Positions 1-12,600 of a stretch of DNA of 64,000 bases are shown piece after piece. Position 1 is the first letter of the stretch. Each line of letters opens with the position of its first letter. Both the position numbers and the translations under genes were made by a program. Below the pieces are notes generated by a model. That model was not told where the DNA came from. It did not search any database and saw only the letters and a list, made by a program, of their open reading frames with translations. This stretch comes from Echinarachnius parma (taxonomy: Eukaryota; Echinodermata; Echinoidea; Clypeasteroida; Echinarachniidae): NCBI GenBank assembly GCA_037951105.1, contig JBAMJV010002943.1:180299-244298 (forward strand), read 5' to 3'.

Positions 1-309
1 ATATGTACACTGAGAGATGTGTGAAGATTCCATGGTAATTGAATGTCATATGACCGAGAAAAGAGCTAAAACGCAAAGTATTATTCGCCAACTCACTGCA
101 GTCACTTTGTACACGGTTATAATTCTCCCTATAGACAATTCAATATCCGAACACTTTAAGCATACACACAAATTCATAACAAAAAAGAAACTCGGTACCC
201 AAAATCGATTCCATTTATACAAGTTATACGATAACAATGGGGTATGTGACAACCGCTAGAGTTCGTGGTAAGTTTTGTGGATTTTGACAATGTTACTAGA
301 TCCCTTTAA
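1..309. mobile_element. MITE family 2, right part (cut by the window edge)
   Basis: Ends GTTACTAGATCCCTTTAA at 306-309 and matches 2930-3125 and 47110-47280 internally. Lies downstream of gene A. Confidence 0.5.
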
Positions 310-398
310 AAATTTCACAGATTACTGCTTCTATGCATTTAGTTTCCTTGTGCTGAATGGAAGACACTTTTTTTTTAATTTGAAGGTGTGGGTGTCCT

Positions 399-682
399 TT
401 AAGCGAGTCGCGCGAACACGATGGACGCGAGAGCAAGAATAAGCGAGCACAAGATAGGGGCTCGCACGCGCGCACCGCTGTTGCACAGATCACCGGTGCA
501 GAAGCACGCGTCACCGCCCCCGCTAGTGAAGCTAACTCCCCCATCCGGATAAGAGCTCGCGAGAAGACTGTTGATAGCGTCGCGTTGGATAGCCAGGACG
601 GCGTTGATTTCGTTGTTCCCCAAACACCGGTTCTCATTCAATCCACATCCGCGTACTTCCAGGTTGACCGAGAAGTCACCAA
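399..682 (-). CDS. Gene A exon 3: C-terminal half of LU domain and GPI-anchor tail
   Basis: The exon begins after TTTCCTCTGCAG at 683 and ends at a TAA at 401-399, 284 bp, exactly the length of gene B exon 3. It holds cysteines 6 to 10 (RGCG, RCLG, ACFC, DLCN), then a hydrophobic C-terminus. The last 27 residues, from NSGARVRAP to FARLA, are identical to gene B although the DNA differs at silent sites, which suggests purifying selection on the anchor signal. Confidence 0.85.
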
Positions 683-3600
683 CTGCAGAGGAAAAATAAA
701 TGTTAGTAAAGGCCCGGCCCAATATTTATTACCGGATAGCGTAAACGGATGCCCGACGAATAGAACATTTGCAAAATCAAATTATCCGGTGGGTAAAGTC
801 GTCTCCATTGCTTCATGCATAAAACATTCCGCCGGATAGAACAATGTACATCGCCTGACAAGGAACGGACAAGAAAAGCAAAAGAACGGAGACGAATGGA
901 TTGAAAATTATATCCTCCTTCGGACATCTGTTTAAGCTATCCGGTGATTTGTTACGGAGACTTAAACGAGAGTTTGTAATATAGCAATTTTCTGGAAATC
1001 ATATGAAATTCACAAAATTATATCACTTTTGAGAGAAAGAAAATCGTATTTGGGCAAAATCATAATATCACTTTCAAACGAACTCATGTCATATTCGGGA
1101 AATGAATGTTAAAACCAGGCTAATTCATAATTGTATTCTGGCAATCTCATTTCATATTCAGGCTAAAATCTTGCTGTGTTCTAGCAACATTGGGAAGGGC
1201 ATTCGGCCAACAGACCTCATGATGGTGATGATGAAGATGGTTATGATGATCATGATATTTATGATGTAATGATAATGATAATGACGTCGACGATGATGAT
1301 GGTGATAATCATAATGATTTTGATGACATTTATGATGATAATCATGATGATGATAATAATAATAATAACGACAACGCCGTTGCTGATGATGATGAATATG
1401 ATGACAACGACGATACTGATGTAAAATGAATACAATTACGTTTGTTTATAAGTATACATGAATGTACTTATGTATGTATGTATGAATGCATGTATGGTAA
1501 AGTATGTTCGATTGATGAAACATGTATGTATGTGGACGAGTTCAACAGTATGGCCGAGTTCTCTTTAAAATACGGTACTGAAAAATAAACAACTTACATT
1601 CAGTGGAGGAGTATTGGAGTGTCAAATCGTCCTTCTCACACCCGCCTAATGCAGAGCAGTCCACAACGTCGCCGAAACCGTCTGCTGAGCAGGCTCGCAC
1701 CCCGGGGACGGATGGGGGCATATCGATTGCGTCGGAGCTCAGAGAAATGCACTGGTAGCACTGCTGCGCGTCACCTGTTGACACAAATGCATTAGTAATG
1801 ATTTGATATTAACTTATTCACCTTCTCCCTTCGGGGCCTTGCACAGTTAAAAACATTACAAACATCCAAATAAGATTTGAATAGAGTTCACCCCACCCGC
1901 CCACCCCCTATCCATTTTTTTTTGGTTTGGACATCCATCTCCGACATGGACAGAAAACTCAAATCATATGATGACTTTTTAATAGTCATTATATGATTTC
2001 AGACGAGTAAAGTGCATTGTTTCAACACTAAATCTTTATATTCGGTGGGGTTTTCCATTTTTTTTAAAATCCAAAATGGCCCTTGACCCACCCACTTCCA
2101 AATCTTATTTAGATGGTTGGAATGTTTTTAACTTTGCAAAGCCCTTTAACGGTTATTGCATTTTAAAGTGCCCGTGCCACCCAAACGCATGTTGACTTAT
2201 GTTTATCTGTACAAGTGTACACATCAAATATTTGCAAACTGTTTGACCTAAATACGTTTTGTTTATTTGTTATCATTTTAGCAATATATTTTCTTCATGT
2301 TGCTTTCCCCAACCTCTTAATAACCTCTCCAGGGTAAAATTATATTTTGACTGGTTGTGACATCATCCGTCAATCCCTGCTCAGTTACTAAAACGTTGAA
2401 TGAAATGGACAGGGGAATGCACCTTCTCCCAAGCTGAGCGCATGCTCGCAATATCATCACACGTTTGAATACAATAATAGCAGTTGCCTTATCAGAATAG
2501 CTCAACCATCATAGGACAAGAAAGGCACTACCTAAGCTATGGTATGGAAGCTTGCAGTGCATGCTTTTGTGAGCATGTTATTTTGGTGTGTACTAGTTTC
2601 TTTTGTTCATCCAATGTTAGCTGGCCAGTGATTGACAGAAGATGTCACAACCAGTCAATACTAACATGTCACTCTAGAGAGTTTTAAAGAGGTGGGGCTT
2701 AGCAACATGAAAGAAAATAATTATAAAATGCTTTTAAAAATATACAAAACATAGTTAGGCCTAACAGTTTACAAATACTATATGTGTACACTAATACAGA
2801 TAAACAGAAGTCAACATGCATTCGGTTGGCACGGCCATTTTAAGGCTTGAATTCCCATTTAAAGGAATCTAGAAGCTGTGTTTACATGACAAAAGCTGAC
2901 AAAGGGTTGATACAATGTGTATTTCTGTGAGCTGATAGGTCCACCATTGGGTCCATGGTGTGATGTGTGAAAATTGCATGGTAAACGAATGTCATATGGT
3001 CCAGTAATGAGCAAAAATGCTAAGTTATATTCGCTAACTCATTGCTCTGACTCTGTACAGAGTAACAGAGTTATAATTCCCTTATAGAGAATTTCATATC
3101 TGAACACTTCAATCATAACTATCTCTACACCGTGACCCAGATAAAACGAAACCGGGTTTCGTGGCAAAAATTTTCTGTCATAATGAATAATTTCCTTGAT
3201 GATATATATAAGTCTGAAAAGCTCTGTGTCTCTTCTTTCATTTGATGTACAACTTATGGCACATTATTCAAGCATGACTGAATTAGAACAATGGAAAGTG
3301 GTGTTACCAATATTCCATTTGCACGCATAACTTTTAAGTTTGGGTGAGTTTTTTGGGGTAAGTTTTAAGGATTGTAAACGTACTTATTTTTAAAAAGGAC
3401 AAACACCACATAAAAGGTCATATTTGTATCTTTTACATGACACCTCATGCTCAAACAATAAATGATTTATGCCAGAGAACGGGTACAATGAAAACATGCC
3501 TGATTTATGCTCAATTGAGTGAAAGTTGAGTAAGAAGTCGCTCATCTTTCCTGATTAAGCAGCTGACAATGGACTTTGATGCATGAGTGAATTTACACAA

Positions 3601-6600
3601 ACATGGGGATCAGGGAAAACATGGGAAACAGGCTAGATCAGGAAAGTTACTCATTTGGGCTGGAATCAAGCATTTTTTCATTGTACTCGTTCTCTGGCAT
3701 AAATCATTTATTTTTTAATCATGAGGTGTCATATAAAAGATAAAATTATGAATTTGTATGCGGTGTTTGTCCTTTTTCGAAATAAGTAAGTTTACTACCC
3801 TTAAAACTCACCCCAAAACCTCACCCAAACTTGCAATTTCTGCGTGCAAATGGAATTTGGGTAACACTATTTTCCATCGTTCTAATTCAGTCATGCGTGA
3901 ATGATGTGCCATAAGTCATTATAACATAACATTTCTGCCATGAAACCCGGTTTCGTTTTTTCTGGGACAGTCTGTATAACGGGAGATACATTTGCAAACC
4001 CTAAACCTGTTCCATGTTTCTATTGGTAATACAAATACAACTATTTATGTGAGAATCGCTAGAGTTCCAAATAAGTTTTGTAAGGTATAGTTGAGTTTTG
4101 GTAAAGAGAGTACAGTGTCGGTCAAACTGAATTTTAGTAACCGAAACCTGCACCATTACATTACAACCTAACAGTTATAACTCCACCATGCTTGAAAAAA
4201 ATACAAAATTACAAATGACTAAGTTTGTTTCAACCATTTTAAATAAAATATTGTGCATGCGATGTTTTATTGAAATAGTGAATAGATCAAAAACTATTTA
4301 AAAACCTCTTTTGTTAATTTTTAAAAAGAGGAAGCATCTTTATAATTTTGTAAACGGCTGGTTCAAAATTATCAAATAATTGTGGGGCCCCACAACTATT
4401 ACAAATGGGTATGTTTATGGAGATGTTTGCCATTTCTGAACCAATTTTGATCAAATAAAGTTTATTCTGTCGTTAACAATGTATGCTCTTTCAAATTTGA
4501 CACTCAGTTTTTCATTATCACATATTATTTTGTGCCTTCTATACAAAACTCAACCAATGCCAGCTCAGACATTTGATGTTTGCTCTGAGAGACGGTGAAT
4601 AAGAAGAATCCTGAGCAAAAATATGATAAAAAACGGTAGAGCAACAACAAAATTATGACAGGTTGAACTAAGGTGGTGTAAGAAAGATTTGGTTTCGATT
4701 GTGTTTATTCAAATGCGTTCGATCGCGACGTCATTTGAGAGCCGCTGCAAGTGTTATTTTTACATGAACAATTAACAAGAAACAAATATTTTCTTTTTTT
4801 CCATGTAAATAAACATAAACAATGGGGAGTTGATCGTCAATAAAACTAAAATTGGTGGCAATTTGGAAAGGATCGTTAATTTCTAAATGGGTTTGATTAG
4901 GAATAAATATTATGTTTCTATTTTTGACCACAATTTCACTAATTATTTCTATCATTCTCTTAGTTTGTTGAAAATAACTAAATATGGCCTTGAGTTCAAC
5001 GTTTTTCATTATAGGACGGAGAAGAGATATTTCCACCCACAATTTTAATTAAATTTGTCAAATTTAAAAACCGACATCGTTTCACCAAATTTGCTTTAGA
5101 ACGGAAACCGATTTACCAAACTGTTTTTGTTTTCGTGATATCTTAGGTAAACGGATCTAGTTTGCCAAAATCCCAAGTTACTTTTAACTTAGAACGCGGT
5201 TCTCACAAACCTTGTTGTATTCGTTTTGCCATTAGTATTTTAACAGGTGTTCAGATTTTGCCATTAGAAGTATTTAACACGTGTTCGGATTTTGTCATTA
5301 GAACATTATCTATATTGATATTCAATTACCATGGCATTTTCACACTGTCAGTGAACATTCAGAAATTCAGACTTTATCAAGTTAACCTTTTGGAAGTTCT
5401 TGCACATGTTAACAGACCTACTAGATCCCTTCAAAATAATACACCCCATCCAGAATTAGCACTCATTTGTTCCCAGTACATAGGAAATTGCTGTTATTGT
5501 ATTTGTATGCCTCCGTGCACTGCTTGTTAACTTGAAATTGTTTTATTCATTGTTTGGTGAGATTATACTGTTAGCCATAAATTATGTTTGTTTCTGTTTC
5601 TATTCTTTATTTTCCCTCCTAATTGTTCATGATAAGTGGTTAATAACACAACGTGCCCCAACATGGGGAACAACGTCAGATTGCTTTCAATAGACACGTA
5701 TCTAAACCTAAACACAAAAGTTATAACTTCGCATAACCAAGAAAGGTTTCATGGTTTCGTCTTGGCCAAAATATTTATGTGGTAGTTAGGTAATTATACG
5801 TCAAAATACAAAGAACCATTGCACTTATGGTTGACTGAGCACTCAAGACAAAATGCCCATAATTTACAATTTACCACAGCTAATATCATTACTGCAGTTT
5901 ACTGAGAGTGTAGCCATATAAATTTAATTATTTTACAGTCACAATGCGTGCAAAGAATGTAACGTTATGCACCCTTTCAGCATGTTCAGAAAATCCTACT
6001 GGCTTGAATGCCAAACAAAATTGTTTCAAAAACCATACTCAATGCACTCAGTAACATGTGCTGTTTCAAAAACCATAATCAATGCATTTAGTAACATGTG
6101 CTGTTTCAAAATTCATAATCAATGCGTTCAGTAAAACGTGCTGTTTCAAAAACCATAATCAATGCACTCAGTAACATGTGCTGTTTCAAAAACCATAATC
6201 AATGCATTCAGTAACATGTGCTGTTTCAATAATCATAATCAATGCATTCAGTAACATGTGCTGTTTCACAGAAAAGTACAGGTACCCACATGTTCATTTG
6301 ACTTTTGAAACTTGTTCAATTTGTCTTTAAAGGGACAGTACAGTTTTTGGTGAGGCTGAGCTTTAGTAACCAAAACCTGCACAATAACATTACAAACTAA
6401 TAGTTATAACTCCACAATGCTCGAATGGTATAGAAAATTACCAACGACTAAGTAACATGCCTGTTATCATTGAAAAAGAGCCATTGAAACACAAGAGGGC
6501 GCTCTCTAAAATAGCATTGGTTTCAACCATTTTTTAAACAAAATTATGCATGTGATGTTTTGTTGAAACAATTAAATTAGTCCGAGCTAGAGACCACCGA

Positions 6601-9600
6601 ACCTTGTTTTTTTATATACACCGTGTCCCAGAAAAAACGAAACCGGGTTTCATGGCAGAAATTTTCTGTCATAATGAATAAATTAATTGATGATATATAT
6701 ATGCCTGGAAAGCTCTGTGTCTCTTCTATCATTTAATGTGCAACTTATGGCACATACTTCAAGCATGACTGAATTAGAACAATGGAAAGTGGTGTTACCA
6801 ATATTCAATTTGCACGCATAAATTTGAAGTTTGGGTGAGTTTTGAGAGTTGTAAACGTACTTGTTTTTAATAAGGACAAACACCACATACAAGTTCATAT
6901 TTTTATCTTTTACATGACACCTCATGCTAAAAAAATAAATGATTTATGCCAGAGAACGAGTACAATAAAACATGCCTGATTTCTGCCCGAATGAGTGAAA
7001 GTTGAGTAAGAAGTCGCTCAGCTTTCCTGACTAGCAGCTGACAATGGACTTTGATGCATGAGTGAATTTACACAAACATGGGTATCAGGAAACAAGCATG
7101 TTTTCATTGTATTCGTTCTCTGGCATATATAATTTATTTTTTAATCATGAGGTGTCATATAAAAGATAAAATTATGAATTTTCATGCGGTGTCTGTCCTT
7201 TTTCAAAATAAGTACGTTTACTACTCTTAAAACTCTCCCCAAAACATCACCCAAACTTGCAATTTCTGCGCGCAAATTGAATTTTGGTAACACCACTTTC
7301 TATCGTTCTAATTCAGTCATGCGTGAATTATGTGCCATAAGTTGTATATCAAATAAAAGAAGAGACACATAGCTTTTCAGACATATATATATCATCAAGG
7401 AAATTATTCATTATAACATAAAATTTCTGCCATGAAACCCGGTTTCGTTTTTTCTGGGACACGGTGTATACTACGTTTTTTGATGGTTTCTTGATAATTC
7501 GAGGGTGCTGATTCCAAATCCGATGAGTGCCAGACATGAAACCTTGAGCGTTTTTTTTTTTTTACGCGAAAATCCAAAATGGCCGCCAAAACATGGAAAT
7601 TTGCCTCTTTTGGCCCCCCAGAATGATATAATCTCAACTTAAACGCCATTCTACACACATAAATCAAATTAAATTTTGTTCCTCAAGTTAACTTACAATA
7701 TAATGAAACTGAATATATGCTAAAAGCTGCTTATTATTGTGTTTAGGGCACAATTAACATTCAAAATGGCCGCCAAATCCATTTTATGTACAATATGAAT
7801 AGGTATTTCAATGTACAAATGGAATCGTAATAAAAAGTAGACCCAATTTTCCCCATATGGCGGAATAAATTGTATTTTCAATTTAGTTAAGATTATTTGG
7901 TCATGCTGATTCTAAATCTGAAGAGTGCCAATCACGAAACCATGAATTTTTTCTTTAAAATCCAAAAATCCCAAATGGCCGCCAAAGAGGGACATTTGCC
8001 TCTGTTAGCCCACCAGAATGATATAACCTCAATTTAAAAAACATTTTGCACAAATATATTGAATTGGATTTTGTTGTTAATTATTATTCAAATGAAACTG
8101 CATATTTGCTAAAAGCTGTTTATTATTGTGTAAAGGGCACAATTAAAATTCAAAATGGCCGCCAAACCCATGTTTATGTACAGTATGAATTGGTAACAAT
8201 ATACACATGGAATAATTAGTACACAAATAGGCCAAGTCTCCCTATCGTGGAATAAATATTAATTTCTATTGATCTAATATTGTTATGTTATGCTAATTCT
8301 AAAACTGAAGAGTGCTAATCACAACATTTATTATGTTTTTTGTCAATTTAAAAAATCCAAAATGGCCGCCACAACTAAAAAATTTGACATGTTTGACTAA
8401 AAATCGTAGAATTCTAAATGTTAAGACAAATTTACTACGATACATCGATAACCTTTTTTTGACATATACAATGCTTTTTGGTGGTTTCTAGTCAATTTGG
8501 GGGTGCTGATTCCAAAGCTGCCAAGTGCCAGACAAGAAACCTTGAGGGTGTTTTTTAAATGCAAACATCCAAAATGGCCGACGAATCACGGAAATTTGCT
8601 TCTTTTGGCCCCCAAAATGATATACCCTCAATATCAGTGACATTTTTCATAAATAAATTGAATGGGATTTGGTCCCTTGAGTTAACTATACCTTGCAAAT
8701 TAAACTAAATGTGTACTAAAAACTGTTTTTCACTGATTTTAGGGCATAATTTACATTCAAAATGGCTGCCAAACCCATTTGTTATGTAAAATATAAATTG
8801 GTATTTTAATACACCAATGAAATAGTTATGCCTTATAATACGGAATAAAGTGTAATTTTGTATAGTACATTGGAAATCTTGTTGAAAGTTACAGTGATAT
8901 ATATTCTAAATGTAATATTTTGACGAAAACTTGTTGATTAGAAAAAGAAAAAAATATACCGCCGCTGTACCACTGCATGTACTGCTAGACAAAGAAAACG
9001 CAGTTTGACACAGTAGGATATGGAAGGCTGCACACTGCGCTATGACGTGCTAGTAATAGGTTGGTTATTACTGTCCAGCGCGATTCAATGCGGTACTATA
9101 AAGTAGGCCGCAAACGCTTCCCGGAAATAATACAACGTACGGACAATACAACTATATTCAAGTCAGTTTGACCAATCACTGGACAGTGCTCTCCTTTCGC
9201 CGCGCCGGTGTGGCAATATTGGTAGAGCGCGCTCTTTCCGATCATGAGATCCAGAGTTCGAACCCTGCACATTGCCTTTGTCCTTCAGCAAGACAATTTA
9301 TCCACAATTGCTGCTCTCTACCCAGGTGTATAAATGGGGACCCGGTAGGAGGTGAAAGCATATGTGAAGGATATTTTCAATGCCCATGAGCCGCTTGAAA
9401 GGAATGCTCAGCAGGGAGTGGAGATGGTGCACACAATGTGTGCAGGTTTGCATTGTATCCTATGACCGGGGGTAATATTATCATTGTAAAGCGCTTAGAT
9501 ATGATTATCAATCATATTAGGCGCTATATAAATCGAGTATATTATTATTATTATTATCACACACAGCTAGTGGCGTTCGTTTCACGGTCGATCGTGAACA

Positions 9601-12600
9601 GCCAGCGCGGATAAACCGAGTTTCTGGTCAAAACCAAAATGAAGGTTGCTTGGAAAAATCATTATTTACGGTAAACATTACCAATTAGGACATGTATTTT
9701 TCAGAGAATGTAGTTGAAACATGTAAGTATCGAATTCCGTAAAGTTGAATTGTTTTCAGCAAAAGACATTTTTAATGATTTTGAGACTCTATGTACTAAA
9801 GAACCACAGCGACTTAATACTCATTCTCTGAGACTGGGTTTCATAAAACAAGGAAAGTACGTAATAACCAGTTTGACTTCTAGTTAAATATTCAGCTGAA
9901 ATGAACTAAAGTTATAGTGCATACTACCATAAGATGTTTTTTGAAAAGTGATATCTGATACTTCAATCACTATACCAAATCACTGTACAGTGCGAGTAAA
10001 AAAAAACGAAACCGGACTTTGATAGCTTATAAATCCACAATTACAAACACATATTGATATTGGTATCACATTAAAGCTTGGGAAATTGCCTTTAAAATGA
10101 TATATCACACATTTTGAGCACTTTACGCATCATCGAGCAAGATCTTATTATCCAAAGTCATGCAAAAACTACCCGTGTCCAAGTTTGCCGTCGTCTTGTT
10201 CTAAACACAACAAAACAAGTTAAGTCCCCCCTAATCAAAATAGCATAACTTTTTAACGAAAAAGTTTTGAGCAAAATAACTTGGTAGGATTGTTTATACA
10301 CTTATTGAATAACTTATGTGCGAAAATAAAATTGGTCCGTCGAGTCACGCGTGAGTGAGCACATATTAAAGGCAAAATTTTCAATTTTTGACTCTGGTGA
10401 CTTTTGAAAAGTGACAATTTTGCCTTTAATGTGTGCTCACTCATACATTACATGGCGGATCAATCTTATTTTCACAGAAAAGCTAGTCAATCAGTGTAGG
10501 AACAATCCTGCCAAGTTATTTTGCTCAAAACCTTATCGTTTTTACGCTTTTTGAATAGGGGGGAATTAGATTTGTTGTTGTGTTTATCATGAATGTATGC
10601 GTCTGTTTACGTTTTTTTCTTCAAATTAACATTTCAAAAATATCATTTGGTGAATCACAACAAAATATCAGGTGGTTGCCAGTTTTGTCATGTTTATCAG
10701 GGTGGAAGGGGATCACACACTGTCCTCACATCAGCAACCACACTGTTTGGAGGGAGGGGCCCCTGAATAGGACATGCAGGATGAAGTTATCTTTGACAAT
10801 CAAACAACAGATGCAACCATTCACAAAACAAGAACACTGCAAACTTGGACACGGTAGTTTTTGCATGCCTTTGGATAATTAGGTCGCGTTCGGTGAAGCG
10901 TGAAGTGATCAGAGTTTATGATATATCATTTTAAAGGGAAGTCCTCAAGCTTTAACATGAAACCAATATCAACATACTTTTGGATTTATGGATTTATAAG
11001 CTATCAAAGTCCGATTTCGTTTTTTTTTACTCGCACTGTATATTATGTTAGAACATTCTCAATTACGATGTGTTTCAGAAAAGGAGCAATTTTAGCTAGT
11101 TAAAAAGGAATGGAAATTCACATCTAATTTCAACACATTTGCCTATAAATCTTATTAATTTATTTGTGCATTTAATGTATTTATACAGGATGACTTGGTC
11201 AGTATACACTGTTTTACAACATGGTTCTGTTGCATCAAAATGCATACATATACATTTTTGACATAAATACAAACAGTATCAGTTATCAATCTAAAATCAC
11301 TTAAACCACTGTGGGTAGGACATATTATGAATTACAAGCATTAAAGGGATAGTTGAGTTCAGGTAAGGAGAGTACAGTTTTAGTGAAACTGAATTTTAGT
11401 AACCAAAACCTGCATCATTACATTACAAACTAATAGTTATAACTAGAAAGGAACACAAAATTACAAATGACGTAGTAAAGATCATGTTATCATTCAAAAA
11501 GAGCCGTTAAAACGTAAGAGGGCGCTCTCTAAACACTCATCGGTTTCAACCATTTTGAATAAAATATTGTGCATGTGATGCTTTGTTGAAATAGTGATTA
11601 GATAGAGAAATAACCAACAACTATTTAAATACCTATTTTGTAACTTTTTTGAAAAGAGGAAGCATTTTTTTGAATTTTTAACGGCTGGTTCAAAATTCTC
11701 TAATAAACCCGGGGCCCCGGGTTTATTACAAATTGTTATATTTATGGATATTTCAGCCGTTTCTGAACCGATTTTGATCAAACAAAGATGATTTTATTGT
11801 TTAAATATTATGCTCTTTCAAATTTTACACTCAGTTTTTCATTACCTCACAAACCAATTAAGTAGTCTAGCGCCCTCTCTACCAAAACTCAACTTTCCCT
11901 TTAAACACACACATCATTATAACACTATAATACAAATGGCCTCAATTGAGTTCCCACCGATAACTATACATATACATATGTTCCACAAAGCACGAACAGT
12001 CATTCTAAGCACACGAATAGTTCACCCACTGAACAGACACTGGACACGTACACACAAAGACACAATACATCATTCACATCAATGCATGTATTCAATCACC
12101 ACATAATTCAACATCCCTTGACACACCCACCACACACCCATCATACACCCACCAGACGATCAGCCCATGCATCGAGGTACACGTGTATAGCGAACCGGAA
12201 TGTTCAATGCTGCCAGAAAATAATTTAATATACCATATACATAAACTCCAAAATAATACCATCTGAGCAGCTGTAGGACGGTAAAGGGAAATACCAAAAT
12301 ACAATTAAATATATAAACAATATGGATCACAATAAATGAAGAAGTACAGAAATACATCACATACAGACTAATTGAATTCAAGCAATATAACACAAGGTAA
12401 AGTTGACCTCAAAAACTGCGACGCTTATTGGGGACTTTAAACAGGTCGACTGAAGGTAGATTTTGTTGTTCGGTTCATAATGCATTATATGTATTTGCAC
12501 CAGAATATTTGAATGATTGTTTAAACAATTCAATTTGGGGTTTCGGTATTATAACGTTTAACAAATCAGCATTACGTGTATTAAATCCGTGGCGATCAAA

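Noticed and set aside
5162..5530. 122-codon plus-strand ORF in gene A intron 1
   Set aside because: No motif, opposite strand to the gene, composition like the surrounding AT-rich DNA.
6020..6275. CRISPR-like array of 40-bp units
   Set aside because: Units are contiguous with no unique spacers; this is an animal genome minisatellite.
9211..9265. tRNA gene
   Set aside because: Box A and box B are present but they head a SINE with body and (ATT)n tail, and the acceptor stem does not pair.
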